Source: Futiania mangrovi (GTDB lineage Bacteria; Pseudomonadota; Alphaproteobacteria; Futianiales; Futianiaceae). From it: a stretch of DNA of 64,000 nt. The DNA is taken from contig NZ_JAMZFT010000002.1 of assembly GCF_024158125.1 (NCBI RefSeq), forward strand, positions 62,001-126,000, read 5' to 3'. This document shows positions 10,420 through 18,617 of the stretch, piece after piece. The notes under the pieces are model-generated. The model searched no databases and was not told the origin of the DNA. It worked only from the letters and a program-made list of their open reading frames with translations. Every line of letters begins with the position of its first letter. Within the stretch, counting starts at the first letter, position 1. A program made the position numbers and the translations under genes.

Positions 10420-12468
10420 ATGAAGGCAGGAGCGCCCTGGAGCATCAAGGGGATCGAGCCGGAAGCCCGCGAGGCGGCCAAGCGGGCTGCTGCGCGCGCC
10501 GGCATGACACTCGGCGAATGGTTCAACCACGTGCTGACGACGGCCGATCCCGACATGGCGATCCGGCAGACGGCAGATGCCAGCGACGCTCCGGAGAGCG
10601 GCCCCCCCCACGATGGCGCGCCCGCCATGGCCGCGGAGGAGGCGGACGCCCTGCGCGCGGAGATCGCGGCGCTGTCGAATACGGTGCGGACCCTGGCCGA
10701 ACGGCTTGACGCCGCGGAGGACAGCGCCGCCACGCATGTGGAGGCGCTCACCGCCCGCATAGAGGAAGCCGAGATGGCCTCGCCGCCCGCGTCGGGCGGG
10801 GACGAGGGGGCGATGGAGGCTCTCCGGGCGCTGGCGGAGAAGGTCGACGGCATAGACAAGGTACGCCGCGAGGCAACGACAGAGCTACAGGCCGCGCTGC
10901 GCGATCTCGCCCGGCACACCGAGGAGGTCCGCAGTTCGAGCGAGGCCTCCATCGGCGACACCCGCGCGTCCCTCGACGCCCTGTCGCAGCGCATCGAGCG
11001 GTCCTTCGAGAAAAGCAACGAGGCTGTCACGACCGTCGGCAAGGCGATCGAGATGATGGCCAGCCGGCTCTCCCGGCTCGAGCAGAGGATGCAGGCAGAA
11101 GGCGCCACCTTCGCCGCTTCCGGCGATGACCGGGCTCAGGACGGCAAGCCCAGCCTGGCCGGCGCGACGGGCGCCGCCGGCGTCGTGGCCGCTGCCATGG
11201 CGGCGAGTGCTGCCGCCGACACCGAGGCCGCGGAAACGGACGGCCCTACCGGGTCTGACCGGGACGACTGGTTGCCCGAGGCCGAGGCTTCCGACACGGA
11301 CGGCACGTCGCTGACCGGGCCCGAGGCGGCGCGTTGGCTGAATGAAGACACGGAAGCCGGGACCGCCCCTGCCGCAGAACCCGTCACGGCAGATGCTGCA
11401 CCGGAGACCGGGGCGTCCGGCGACTGGACGACCGGCTGGGACTCCGATGGTTTCGAGACGATCACGCGCACCGGCGAGACGGACCCGGCAGACCTGGTGG
11501 AGGCATCGGCCGCGGAAGCCGTGGCCGGAGCTCCGGACGACGTTGCCGCCGCCGACGATGGCTGGCCCACCGCGGCTGCCATGAACGCCCCCGAGGGTAG
11601 CGACGACATGGATGCGGCGGCTGAGCCGCAGCGCACTGCCGCCGAGCGCTGGACGCCGGGCTCCGATGCGGTCACCGGCGACATCGAGGAGGCTGCGTTC
11701 GACGTCGACGCCTATCTCGATGCGCACCTCGGACACGATGGCGCCGCTGCCGGGCACGCTCCGGACACGCAATCGGCCGGAATGGGCAGGGTGCACGCCG
11801 CGATGCCTGAAACCCCGGCTGAAACTGCCGAGGAGACCGGCGACGAACCGGCCGCATTCGTGCCATCCCCGTCGCTTCCGGCCGGAGAGGTCGTCGCGGC
11901 GGAGCGGCAGGCTGCGCCGGCACCTTCGACGTCGACCATCGACGCCTTCCTCGGCCAGTTCAGCGACGAGGACGGGATCGTTCTCCCGCGGGAGGAAGAA
12001 CCGTACGGGATGTCCTTCGCCGATCGCGAGGACGATGCAGCGGAACCGCAAGCCGAGACCGGGCAGGACCCGCTCGCCGCGCTGCGCGAAGAGAGCGCGG
12101 CAGACACCGAAGAAGCCGGCTGGACGCGGGAAGACCGGGAGGTTCCGCCTCCCCCTCTCGCAGCAGCAGCCGCCGCCCTCGACGAGGCTGACGAGGATAT
12201 GGCGCCGGAAACCGCTGGCGGCCGGCGGCCCGAGGACGTGATCGCGGCGATCCGCAAGGCCGCACGCGGCGACGACTTCGGCGAGGACCTGGCCGCAGAA
12301 CGGGACGGCGATCCGGTGGAGGCCCTGTTCGACGACGAGGACGAGGACGAGGATGCGGACGAAGCCGCGGTCGCCACGGGCGGGGACGGCAGTCGCAAGC
12401 TGCGCATCGGCCTCGTCGCAGCCTCGATCGTGGTTCTCCTTGCTGGCGGCTCCTACCTGGTGCTCTGA
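10420..12468 (+). CDS. PodJ-like acidic membrane protein with N-terminal ribbon-type motif
   Basis: This is a 682-residue protein. Its first 35 residues (MKAGAPWSIKGIEPEAREAA, then RAGMTLGEWFNHVL) match the N-terminus that alphaproteobacterial polar organelle proteins of the PodJ type share. Next comes a coiled coil (about 75-210), then a long acidic Ala/Asp/Glu/Pro-rich region to about 650. It ends in one transmembrane helix, KLRIGLVAASIVVLLAGGSYLVL in all but its first residue, with almost nothing after it. PodJ normally continues into a periplasmic part with Sel1 repeats and a peptidoglycan-binding domain; both are absent here. A start at ATG 10324 or 10378 is possible, but the upstream boxes and the conserved MKAG start favour 10420. 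The role, probably scaffolding at a pole or septum, is inferred. Confidence 0.75.
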   Translation: MKAGAPWSIKGIEPEAREAAKRAAARAGMTLGEWFNHVLTTADPDMAIRQTADASDAPESGPPHDGAPAMAAEEADALRAEIAALSNTVRTLAERLDAAEDSAATHVEALTARIEEAEMASPPASGGDEGAMEALRALAEKVDGIDKVRREATTELQAALRDLARHTEEVRSSSEASIGDTRASLDALSQRIERSFEKSNEAVTTVGKAIEMMASRLSRLEQRMQAEGATFAASGDDRAQDGKPSLAGATGAAGVVAAAMAASAAADTEAAETDGPTGSDRDDWLPEAEASDTDGTSLTGPEAARWLNEDTEAGTAPAAEPVTADAAPETGASGDWTTGWDSDGFETITRTGETDPADLVEASAAEAVAGAPDDVAAADDGWPTAAAMNAPEGSDDMDAAAEPQRTAAERWTPGSDAVTGDIEEAAFDVDAYLDAHLGHDGAAAGHAPDTQSAGMGRVHAAMPETPAETAEETGDEPAAFVPSPSLPAGEVVAAERQAAPAPSTSTIDAFLGQFSDEDGIVLPREEEPYGMSFADREDDAAEPQAETGQDPLAALREESAADTEEAGWTREDREVPPPPLAAAAAALDEADEDMAPETAGGRRPEDVIAAIRKAARGDDFGEDLAAERDGDPVEALFDDEDEDEDADEAAVATGGDGSRKLRIGLVAASIVVLLAGGSYLVL

Positions 12469-12587
12469 CCGACGCCAGGGTCCGCGTTGCCCCTGACGGC
12501 GGCGCGGACCACACTGGCGGCACGTGATTCGCGGCAGACGGGCGGTCCGCCTGCCGCATTCCCCCGCCGAACCCTCCGGGCCCCGGG

Positions 12588-13508
12588 ATGCAGCTCTATC
12601 TGCCCATCGCCGAATTGTCGGTGCACATCCTGCTCCTGCTCAGCCTCGGCGGCGGGGTCGGATTTCTCTCGGGGCTTTTCGGCGTGGGCGGCGGCTTTCT
12701 CATGACGCCGCTTCTGATCTTCATCGGCATCCCGCCCGCGGTCGCGGTCGCCACGGCGACGACGCAGACGATGGGCTCGTCCTTTTCCGCCATGCTGGGC
12801 CACATGCGGCGGAAGAACGTGGACTTCCGCATGGGCGCCGTGCTGCTGGCGGGCGGCATTGCGGGCTCCGCGGCGGGCGTGGAACTGTTCCGGCTGCTGC
12901 GCGACCTCGGCCAGGTCGATCTCGCCATCTCCCTCGCATATGTGGGGTTTCTCGGCACCATTGGCGCCATGATGCTGGTGGAGAGCCTGAGAGCTCTCAA
13001 CCGCGCCCGGCGCACGGAAGCCGCCCGGCGCAAGCTGCATCGCCACACATGGATTCACGGGTTGCCGCTGAAAATGCGCTTCCCGCGCTCCAAGCTCTAC
13101 ACGAGCGTCTTTCCCCCTCTCGTGATTGGCGCGTCCGTGGGGCTTCTGGCAGCCATCATGGGCGTGGGTGGGGGGTTCATCATCGTGCCCGCGATGATCT
13201 ACATCCTCGGCATGCCGACGACAGCGGCGATCGGGACCTCGCTCTTCCAGATCGTGGTGCTGATGGGCTTCACCACGATGATGCATGCCTATCAGAACCA
13301 GACGGTCGACGTGGTGCTGGCGCTGATCCTGCTGCTGGGCGGCGTGATCGGTGCGCAGTACGGGCTGCGCGCGGGCGCCAAGCTCAAGAGCGAGCAATTG
13401 CGTGTCCTCCTTGCCCTGCTCGTGCTCGCAGTCTGCCTGCGCCTGGCCTACGACCTGGTGGCGACGCCGGACGACCTCTACTCGCTTGCACGGGGGCTTG
13501 GCACATGA
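12588..13508 (+). CDS. TSUP (TauE/SafE) family sulfite/sulfonate permease
   Basis: This 306-residue polytopic inner-membrane protein has two similar halves, each opening with the TSUP signature: GFLSGLFGVGGGFLMTPLL near residue 25 and GLLAAIMGVGGGFIIVPAM near 180. Eight or so hydrophobic helices surround a basic cytosolic loop (RRTEAARRKLHRH). The family moves sulfite, sulfoacetate, taurine or related anions; the substrate is not decided by sequence. The stop overlaps the start of the next gene, an Alph_Pro_TM protein commonly found beside this subgroup, so the two probably work together. Confidence 0.9.
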   Translation: MQLYLPIAELSVHILLLLSLGGGVGFLSGLFGVGGGFLMTPLLIFIGIPPAVAVATATTQTMGSSFSAMLGHMRRKNVDFRMGAVLLAGGIAGSAAGVELFRLLRDLGQVDLAISLAYVGFLGTIGAMMLVESLRALNRARRTEAARRKLHRHTWIHGLPLKMRFPRSKLYTSVFPPLVIGASVGLLAAIMGVGGGFIIVPAMIYILGMPTTAAIGTSLFQIVVLMGFTTMMHAYQNQTVDVVLALILLLGGVIGAQYGLRAGAKLKSEQLRVLLALLVLAVCLRLAYDLVATPDDLYSLARGLGT

Positions 13509-14272
13509 GCGCACGCTGCCGGCTCGCCGCCGCGCTCGCGGGCGCGGTGTTCCTCTCCGCCGCCGGCCCGGCGCGGGCGGTGACCGACCTCGCATCGGAC
13601 GTCTCCAGCCGCCTCATCGAGATCACGTCGAACTTTTCCGGCGCATCGCTGCTGATCTTCGGCTACGCCCGCTCGGGGCTGGAGCGCGAAGGCACCGACC
13701 TCGTCATCGTGGTCCGGGGGCCGGCAACGGATGCGACCGTCCGCCGCAAGGAGCGGGTCGCCGGCATCTGGGTCAATCGATCCGAAGTGACGTTCGAAGG
13801 TGTCCCCGACGTCTATGCGATGGCAAGCACGCGCGCCCTCGACGAGGCGACGCGCGCCTTCTTCCGCCAGGTGCACGGGCTTGGTACGGAGAACCTCCGC
13901 CCCGAAGTGGGGGAGGCGACCGACGGTGCGGACCTGGAAGCCTTCCGCGCCGCACTGATCCGCCGGAAAATGGAGGCGGACCTGTTCCAGGACCGGCCAG
14001 GTGCGGTGCAGGTGGTCAGGGACGGGCTTTTCCGCGCGGAAATCGACCTGCCTGCGACCGTGTCGGTCGGGCAATATGCCGTGGACGTCTACCTCTTTGC
14101 GAACGGTGCCCTGGTTACCCGGGAGACATCCTATTTCGCCGTGGACAAGAGCGGGATCGAACGCAGCCTGTTCAATCTCGCGCACGAACGGCCGTTGCTC
14201 TACGGACTCGGTGCGATCACGCTCGCGCTCGTCCTGGGGTGGCTCGCCTCGGCGCTGTTCCGCCGCCCCTGA
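13505..14272 (+). CDS. Alph_Pro_TM (TIGR02186) family protein
   Basis: This 255-residue protein has a cleavable-looking signal peptide (MSARCRLAAALAGAVFLSAA, then GPARA). Its periplasmic domain starts with SSRLIEITSNFSGASLLIFG, the hallmark of the Alph_Pro_TM family. A single C-terminal helix (LYGLGAITLALVLGWLASAL) anchors it. The function is unknown. The start ATG at 13505 overlaps the TSUP permease stop as ATGA, which supports a shared role in export or handling of the same anion. Confidence in the family is high; there is no basis for an activity. Confidence 0.88.
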   Translation: MSARCRLAAALAGAVFLSAAGPARAVTDLASDVSSRLIEITSNFSGASLLIFGYARSGLEREGTDLVIVVRGPATDATVRRKERVAGIWVNRSEVTFEGVPDVYAMASTRALDEATRAFFRQVHGLGTENLRPEVGEATDGADLEAFRAALIRRKMEADLFQDRPGAVQVVRDGLFRAEIDLPATVSVGQYAVDVYLFANGALVTRETSYFAVDKSGIERSLFNLAHERPLLYGLGAITLALVLGWLASALFRRP

Positions 14273-14364
14273 CGCCTCCCGCGACACCGCGCCCCGCTGG
14301 CGTGCGCGCCCTGAAACTGGCATATCCCCTTCGGATACGTGCCCTGGAGGGAGCCACAAGGCCG

Positions 14365-15123
14365 ATGGCGGTCGAGAACATCACCTATTTCTGGGCGGCG
14401 CTCGCCGGGCTGATCAGCTTTCTGAGCCCCTGCGTGCTGCCTCTCGTTCCGGCCTATCTCTGTTACATGACGGGCACGACGCTCGACCGCCTGCAGGAGG
14501 CTGAGGGCGACGGCAGCGCAGAGGGGCGTGCACTGCTCGCCCGCGTGCTGCCCGCCTCGGTCGCGTTCGTGCTGGGCTTCACGGTGGTCTTCGTCGCGCT
14601 CGGCGCGTCTGCCTCCTACATCAGCCGCTTCCTGCTCGCCTGGAGTTACGAGTTGTCGATGGTGGCGGGCGCCGTGATCGTCGTCTTCGGCCTCGCCATG
14701 ATGGGCGTCTTCCGCATCGGGGTCCTGCAGCGGGAGGCGCGCTTCTCGCCCGACACGACGTCGGCCATGGGCCTGTTCGGGCCATTTCTCCTGGGCCTCG
14801 CCTTCGCGTTCGGCTGGACACCCTGCATAGGCCCGATCCTCGGAACCATCCTGGTGATCGCCGGCAGCCAGGACAGCCTCGCCTATGGCGCGTCCCTGCT
14901 CGCGGTCTATTCGCTGGGTCTCGGCGTACCCTTCGTGCTGGCGGGACTCGGGGTCAGCCGCTTTCTCGCATTCGCACGGCGCATTCGGCCCTGGATGCGC
15001 TGGATCGAGATCGGCGCGGGCGCGCTGCTGGTCGTCACCGGCGTGATGATCTTCATGGGAACGCTGCAGGACCTGTCGTTCTGGCTGCTGGAGACCTTCC
15101 CGGCGCTGTCGACGCTCGGCTGA
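14365..15123 (+). CDS. ccdA: CcdA/DsbD-like cytochrome c biogenesis membrane protein
   Basis: CcdA carries reducing power from cytoplasmic thioredoxin across the inner membrane for heme ligation to apocytochrome c and for other periplasmic thiol proteins. The 252 residues form six helices in two halves, with the redox cysteines at C23 (LSPCVLPLVP) and C154 (GWTPCIGP). TGGAGGGA precedes the ATG by 12 bases. It follows the Alph_Pro_TM gene by 92 bases on the same strand and may be co-transcribed. No apocytochrome or heme-ligation gene lies near, so the partner is elsewhere. Confidence 0.92.
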   Translation: MAVENITYFWAALAGLISFLSPCVLPLVPAYLCYMTGTTLDRLQEAEGDGSAEGRALLARVLPASVAFVLGFTVVFVALGASASYISRFLLAWSYELSMVAGAVIVVFGLAMMGVFRIGVLQREARFSPDTTSAMGLFGPFLLGLAFAFGWTPCIGPILGTILVIAGSQDSLAYGASLLAVYSLGLGVPFVLAGLGVSRFLAFARRIRPWMRWIEIGAGALLVVTGVMIFMGTLQDLSFWLLETFPALSTLG

Positions 15124-15130
15124 CCGCCTC

Positions 15131-15934
15131 TCAGAGCAGTCCGCGGCCCAGCATCGCGCTGTCAGGCACGAGGCGGCGCGCCCGGACCGGGTGCACGCGC
15201 GCCTCGCCCAGCATCCATGCGTGGTAGTCCGGCCCGAACAGGCGCGAGACCGCCGGATCGCGCACGCAGAGACCGCCAGTGTAGGCCCCGAAGGATGGCA
15301 TGACGAGCCGCGTCCCGTCGCTTGCGAAACACCGCCGCCTGAGCCTGCGTCCGCGCGCCACCACCGTCGCCGCCGGATGCAGGTGGCCCGCCACCTCGCC
15401 TTGCGCAGGTCGTGGGCCCGGCTCGTGCCGGAAGGTCAGCCCGCCGACCTCCACCGCCTCGCACACTTCGCCACCCAGCCCTTCCGGCGGCGCGGGATCG
15501 TGGTTGCCGAGGATCCAGACCCAGCGGCAGCCTTCGGTCAGCGCGGCGAGACGCGCACGGTCGGCCTCGTCCAGCCCGGCGCTTGCATCGGCGTCGTGGA
15601 AACTGTCGCCGAGGCTCACCACCGTCTGCGGGCGGTAGCGCGCGACCAGCGCGGCAAGCCGGGCAAGCGTCGCCGCCGTGTCATAGGGCGGCAGCATCAC
15701 CCCGCGCCGGGCGAAGGAAGCGCCCTTTTCGAGGTGCAGGTCCGAAACGATCAGCGCCCCGCTCTCCGGCAGCAGCATCACGCCCGCGGGATCGAGCGCG
15801 ACGCGCACACCCGCGACGTGCGTCTCGGCCGGATGGCCCGCCAGAGCGTTCGATAACTCAGGCGCACCGTCCGCAAGGTCGGAAGCGAAGACAGTCATAT
15901 CCGTTCCAGGCAACGCAGAAGATACAGGGCTCAC
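15131..15934 (-). CDS. pdeM: ligase-associated DNA damage response endonuclease PdeM
   Basis: This is a calcineurin-like metallophosphoesterase of 267 residues that belongs to the four-gene ligase-associated repair set. The metal motifs are in order: SDLH (64-67), GDSFHD (109-114), GNHD (143-146) and GHLH (183-186). The GTG at 15934 overlaps the helicase stop as GTGA and is taken as the start; an ATG at 15898 is the alternative and would remove 12 residues. The protein is expected to act as a DNA nuclease with the helicase encoded just upstream. It converges with ccdA with only 7 bases between the stops. Confidence 0.92.
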   Translation of the reverse strand: MSPVSSALPGTDMTVFASDLADGAPELSNALAGHPAETHVAGVRVALDPAGVMLLPESGALIVSDLHLEKGASFARRGVMLPPYDTAATLARLAALVARYRPQTVVSLGDSFHDADASAGLDEADRARLAALTEGCRWVWILGNHDPAPPEGLGGEVCEAVEVGGLTFRHEPGPRPAQGEVAGHLHPAATVVARGRRLRRRCFASDGTRLVMPSFGAYTGGLCVRDPAVSRLFGPDYHAWMLGEARVHPVRARRLVPDSAMLGRGLL

Positions 15935-18441
15935 CCCTTGGCCTCGGCGATGAGGGTGTCGGCGGCCTCGGCCAGAAGGTCCTCATCGGCCGAACCGTAG
16001 ATGGGCTCGCGGCCGACCTCCAGCATGATCGGCACCGAAAGCGGCGAGATCCGGGCAAGCGGGCGGTGCACGATCCGCCCCCGGATGCGCGCGAGCAATG
16101 CCCCCAGCCGGCCGATGTCGAGCAGGCCGCGCGCCGCATCGGCCCGCGTCGCCTGCAGCAGGACGTGATCCGGCTCGTGCTGACGCAGCACGTCGTAGAT
16201 CAGGTCCGTGGACATGGTGACCTGCCGGCCGGTCTTCTCGCGGCCCGGGAAGCGCCGCTCGACGAGGCCCGCGATCACCGCGCAATTGCGGAAGGTGCGC
16301 TTGAGCAACGCCGATTCCGCCATCCAGGCATCGAGGTCGTCGCCCAGCATGTCCTCCTCGAACAGCGCGTCCATGCCGACGCGGCGCATGTCGCGCAAGC
16401 CCCAGACCGCAAGCCCGTACTCGTTGGCGGCGAAGCCCATGGGGCGCAGCCCGGCCCGTTCCAGCCGCCGCGTCAGCAGCATCCCCAGCGTCTGGTGCGC
16501 AAGCCGGCCCTCGAAGGGATAGGCGACGAGGTAGTGCTTGCGCCCGCGCGGGAAGGTCTCGACCAGCATCTGGTCGCGCGCAGGTATGACCGATTTCGCC
16601 GCCTGCAGGGCGAGCCACTCCTCCACCTGCGGCGAGAGCATCCCCCACCCCTCCCGGTCGGCGAGCAGCCCGCGGACCCGGTCGGCGAGAAAGGTCGAGA
16701 GCGGGAACTTGCCGCCCTGGTAGGACGGCACCTTGGGCTCGGCCCCGCCCGCACGGCTGACGAACACGTCGGTCTCGCGCAGGCCCTCGAGGCGCAGCAC
16801 CTCGCCCGCAAACAGGAAGGTGTCGCCGGGACCCAGTTGCTCGACGAACCATTCCTCGATCTCGCCCAGCATCCGCCCGCCCATCGCGGACGCGCCGCGC
16901 CCCGGCTTCGTCAGGCGGACCTTCAGCATCGGCGCCTCGACGATGGTCCCGACGTTCATGCGATAGGCCTGTGCCGCACCGCGCGAGGCGATCACCAGCC
17001 GCCCGTCCGGTGAGGCCTTCAGCCGCCGGAAGCGGTCGTAGCGGCGCAGCGCGTAGCCGCCGGTCTCCACGAAGGCGAGCACGCGGTCGAAGGTCTGCCG
17101 GTCGAGGTGGGCATAGGGGCTGGCGCTCCTCACTTCCTCATGGAGCCGGTCGGGCACGACCCCCGGCCCGCAGGCGACGCCCGTCACGTGCTGGGCAAGC
17201 ACGTCGAGCGCGCCGGGCGCGGGCGGCTCTCCGTCGAGAGCCCCCTCCTCCACCGCCACGCGGGCGGCCAGACATTCCAGGTACTCGAACCGGTTGGACG
17301 GCACGAGCAGCGCACGCGACGGCTGGTCGAGACGGTGGTTCGCGCGCCCGATCCGCTGCAGCAGGCGCGAAGAGCCCTTGGGCGCCCCGATCTGGATAAC
17401 GAGGTCGACGTCCCCCCAGTCGATGCCGAGGTCGAGGGTGGACGTGCAGACGACCGCCCGGAGCGCGCCTTTTGCCATCGCTGCCTCGACCTTGCGCCGC
17501 TGCTCCACGGACAGGCTGCCGTGATGGAGCGCGATCGGCAGCGCGTCCTCGTTCTCCCGCCACAGTTCCTGGAACAGCACCTCCGCCTGCGAGCGCGTGT
17601 TGACGAAGACGAGTGTGGTCCGGTGCGCGCGGATCGCCGTCATCACCTCGCCCACCGCATGGCGCGCCGAATGGCCCGACCACGGCACGCGCGCGTCGGA
17701 GAAGAGCACCGCCACCTCCGGCTTCGCGCCCGGCGCACCCACGATGCGCCGCGCCTGCGCCTCCCCGCCCGGCGGCTGCGGCACGAGCCAGCGCGCAAGC
17801 CGGTCCGGATCGGCCACCGTCGCCGACAGCCCCACGGCGCGGAGCCCCGGCGCGAGCGTGCGCAGCCGCGCAAGCCCCAGCGCCAGCAGGTCGCCGCGCT
17901 TGCCGCCCTCCATCGCGTGCAACTCGTCCACGATGACGGTCTTCAGGCCCGCGAAGATCCGGTCCGCGTCGTGGTAGGAGAGGAGAAGCGCGATCTGCTC
18001 AGGCGTGGTGAGCAGGATGTCGGGTGGCCGGGTGCGCTGGCGCTGGCGGCGGGCCTGCGGCGTGTCGCCGGTGCGCGTCTCGATGCGGAGACCGAGACCC
18101 ATCTCCGCCACCGGCTGCTCCAGGTTGCGCGCGATGTCGACGGCGAGCGCCTTCAGCGGCGAGACATAGAGCGTATGCAACCGCCAGGGCCGCGCGCCGG
18201 ACGCATCTCCTTCCGCCATTCCCGCAAGGTCGACAAGGCTCGGCAGGAAGCCCGCGAGCGTCTTGCCGCCGCCGGTGGGCGCGGTCAGCAGGACGCTCTC
18301 GCCTGCGCGCGCCGCCTCCAGCATCGCAAGCTGGTGCGGCCGCGGCGTCCAGCCCCGGCCGGAAAACCAGTCGGCAAAGGCAGAAGGCAGGAGGTGTTCC
18401 TTCTCCAGATCGCCGGAATGTCGGGACGTCGCCTTGGCCAT
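15931..18441 (-). CDS. ligase-associated DNA damage response DEXH helicase (Lhr-like)
   Basis: This superfamily 2 DNA helicase of 836 residues has Walker A APTGGGKT at 54-61, a DELHAM Walker B, SAT motif III (VGLSATVADP) and motif VI QRIGRANHR. A long C-terminal part is typical of Lhr-type enzymes. It is the helicase of the pdeM-ligase-exonuclease system that is thought to repair chromosomal breaks or crosslinks. The ATG at 18441 is preferred to an in-frame start 87 bases earlier, because homologues begin close to the HQLAMLEA Q-like region. In most genomes all four genes run together; here this pair points away from the other two. Confidence 0.93.
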   Translation of the reverse strand: MAKATSRHSGDLEKEHLLPSAFADWFSGRGWTPRPHQLAMLEAARAGESVLLTAPTGGGKTLAGFLPSLVDLAGMAEGDASGARPWRLHTLYVSPLKALAVDIARNLEQPVAEMGLGLRIETRTGDTPQARRQRQRTRPPDILLTTPEQIALLLSYHDADRIFAGLKTVIVDELHAMEGGKRGDLLALGLARLRTLAPGLRAVGLSATVADPDRLARWLVPQPPGGEAQARRIVGAPGAKPEVAVLFSDARVPWSGHSARHAVGEVMTAIRAHRTTLVFVNTRSQAEVLFQELWRENEDALPIALHHGSLSVEQRRKVEAAMAKGALRAVVCTSTLDLGIDWGDVDLVIQIGAPKGSSRLLQRIGRANHRLDQPSRALLVPSNRFEYLECLAARVAVEEGALDGEPPAPGALDVLAQHVTGVACGPGVVPDRLHEEVRSASPYAHLDRQTFDRVLAFVETGGYALRRYDRFRRLKASPDGRLVIASRGAAQAYRMNVGTIVEAPMLKVRLTKPGRGASAMGGRMLGEIEEWFVEQLGPGDTFLFAGEVLRLEGLRETDVFVSRAGGAEPKVPSYQGGKFPLSTFLADRVRGLLADREGWGMLSPQVEEWLALQAAKSVIPARDQMLVETFPRGRKHYLVAYPFEGRLAHQTLGMLLTRRLERAGLRPMGFAANEYGLAVWGLRDMRRVGMDALFEEDMLGDDLDAWMAESALLKRTFRNCAVIAGLVERRFPGREKTGRQVTMSTDLIYDVLRQHEPDHVLLQATRADAARGLLDIGRLGALLARIRGRIVHRPLARISPLSVPIMLEVGREPIYGSADEDLLAEAADTLIAEAKG

Positions 18442-18533
18442 GGGCTGCAATCTAGCGCGAACGCGCACGCGCGAAAGCGCCGAGAGGGGACGCCTTCCGG
18501 TCAGATTGATGCGCGAAGCGGCAAGCAACCCGG

Positions 18534-18555
18534 AATCTTGCTCAAATCTTGTTCA
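18534..18555. repeat. tandem 11-base direct repeat
   Basis: AATCTTGCTCA is followed at once by AATCTTGTTCA. The pair lies in the 176-base gap between the divergent helicase and 602-residue orphan genes, 63 bases before the latter's start. One helical turn of spacing would place two protein subunits on the same face, as in response-regulator sites. The binding factor is unknown. Confidence 0.5.
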
Positions 18556-18617
18556 AGTTCTCGAAAGTTTATTGTAGGTTCCTGACCCCTTGGGGAAACG
18601 CATCCACAGGGGCAAAA

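Noticed and set aside
10885-12051. 388-codon frame opposite the PodJ-like gene
   Set aside because: It is Arg/Gly-rich with no family pattern or start signal. The sense frame has a conserved N-terminus and a clean membrane helix.
12524-13504. Upstream extension of the Alph_Pro_TM frame
   Set aside because: The extension runs through the TSUP gene out of phase and has no hydrophobic pattern. The signal peptide begins at 13505.
18442-18617. LexA box (GTTC-N7-GTTC) before the repair genes
   Set aside because: GTTC words occur in the gap but not with a 7-base spacer.
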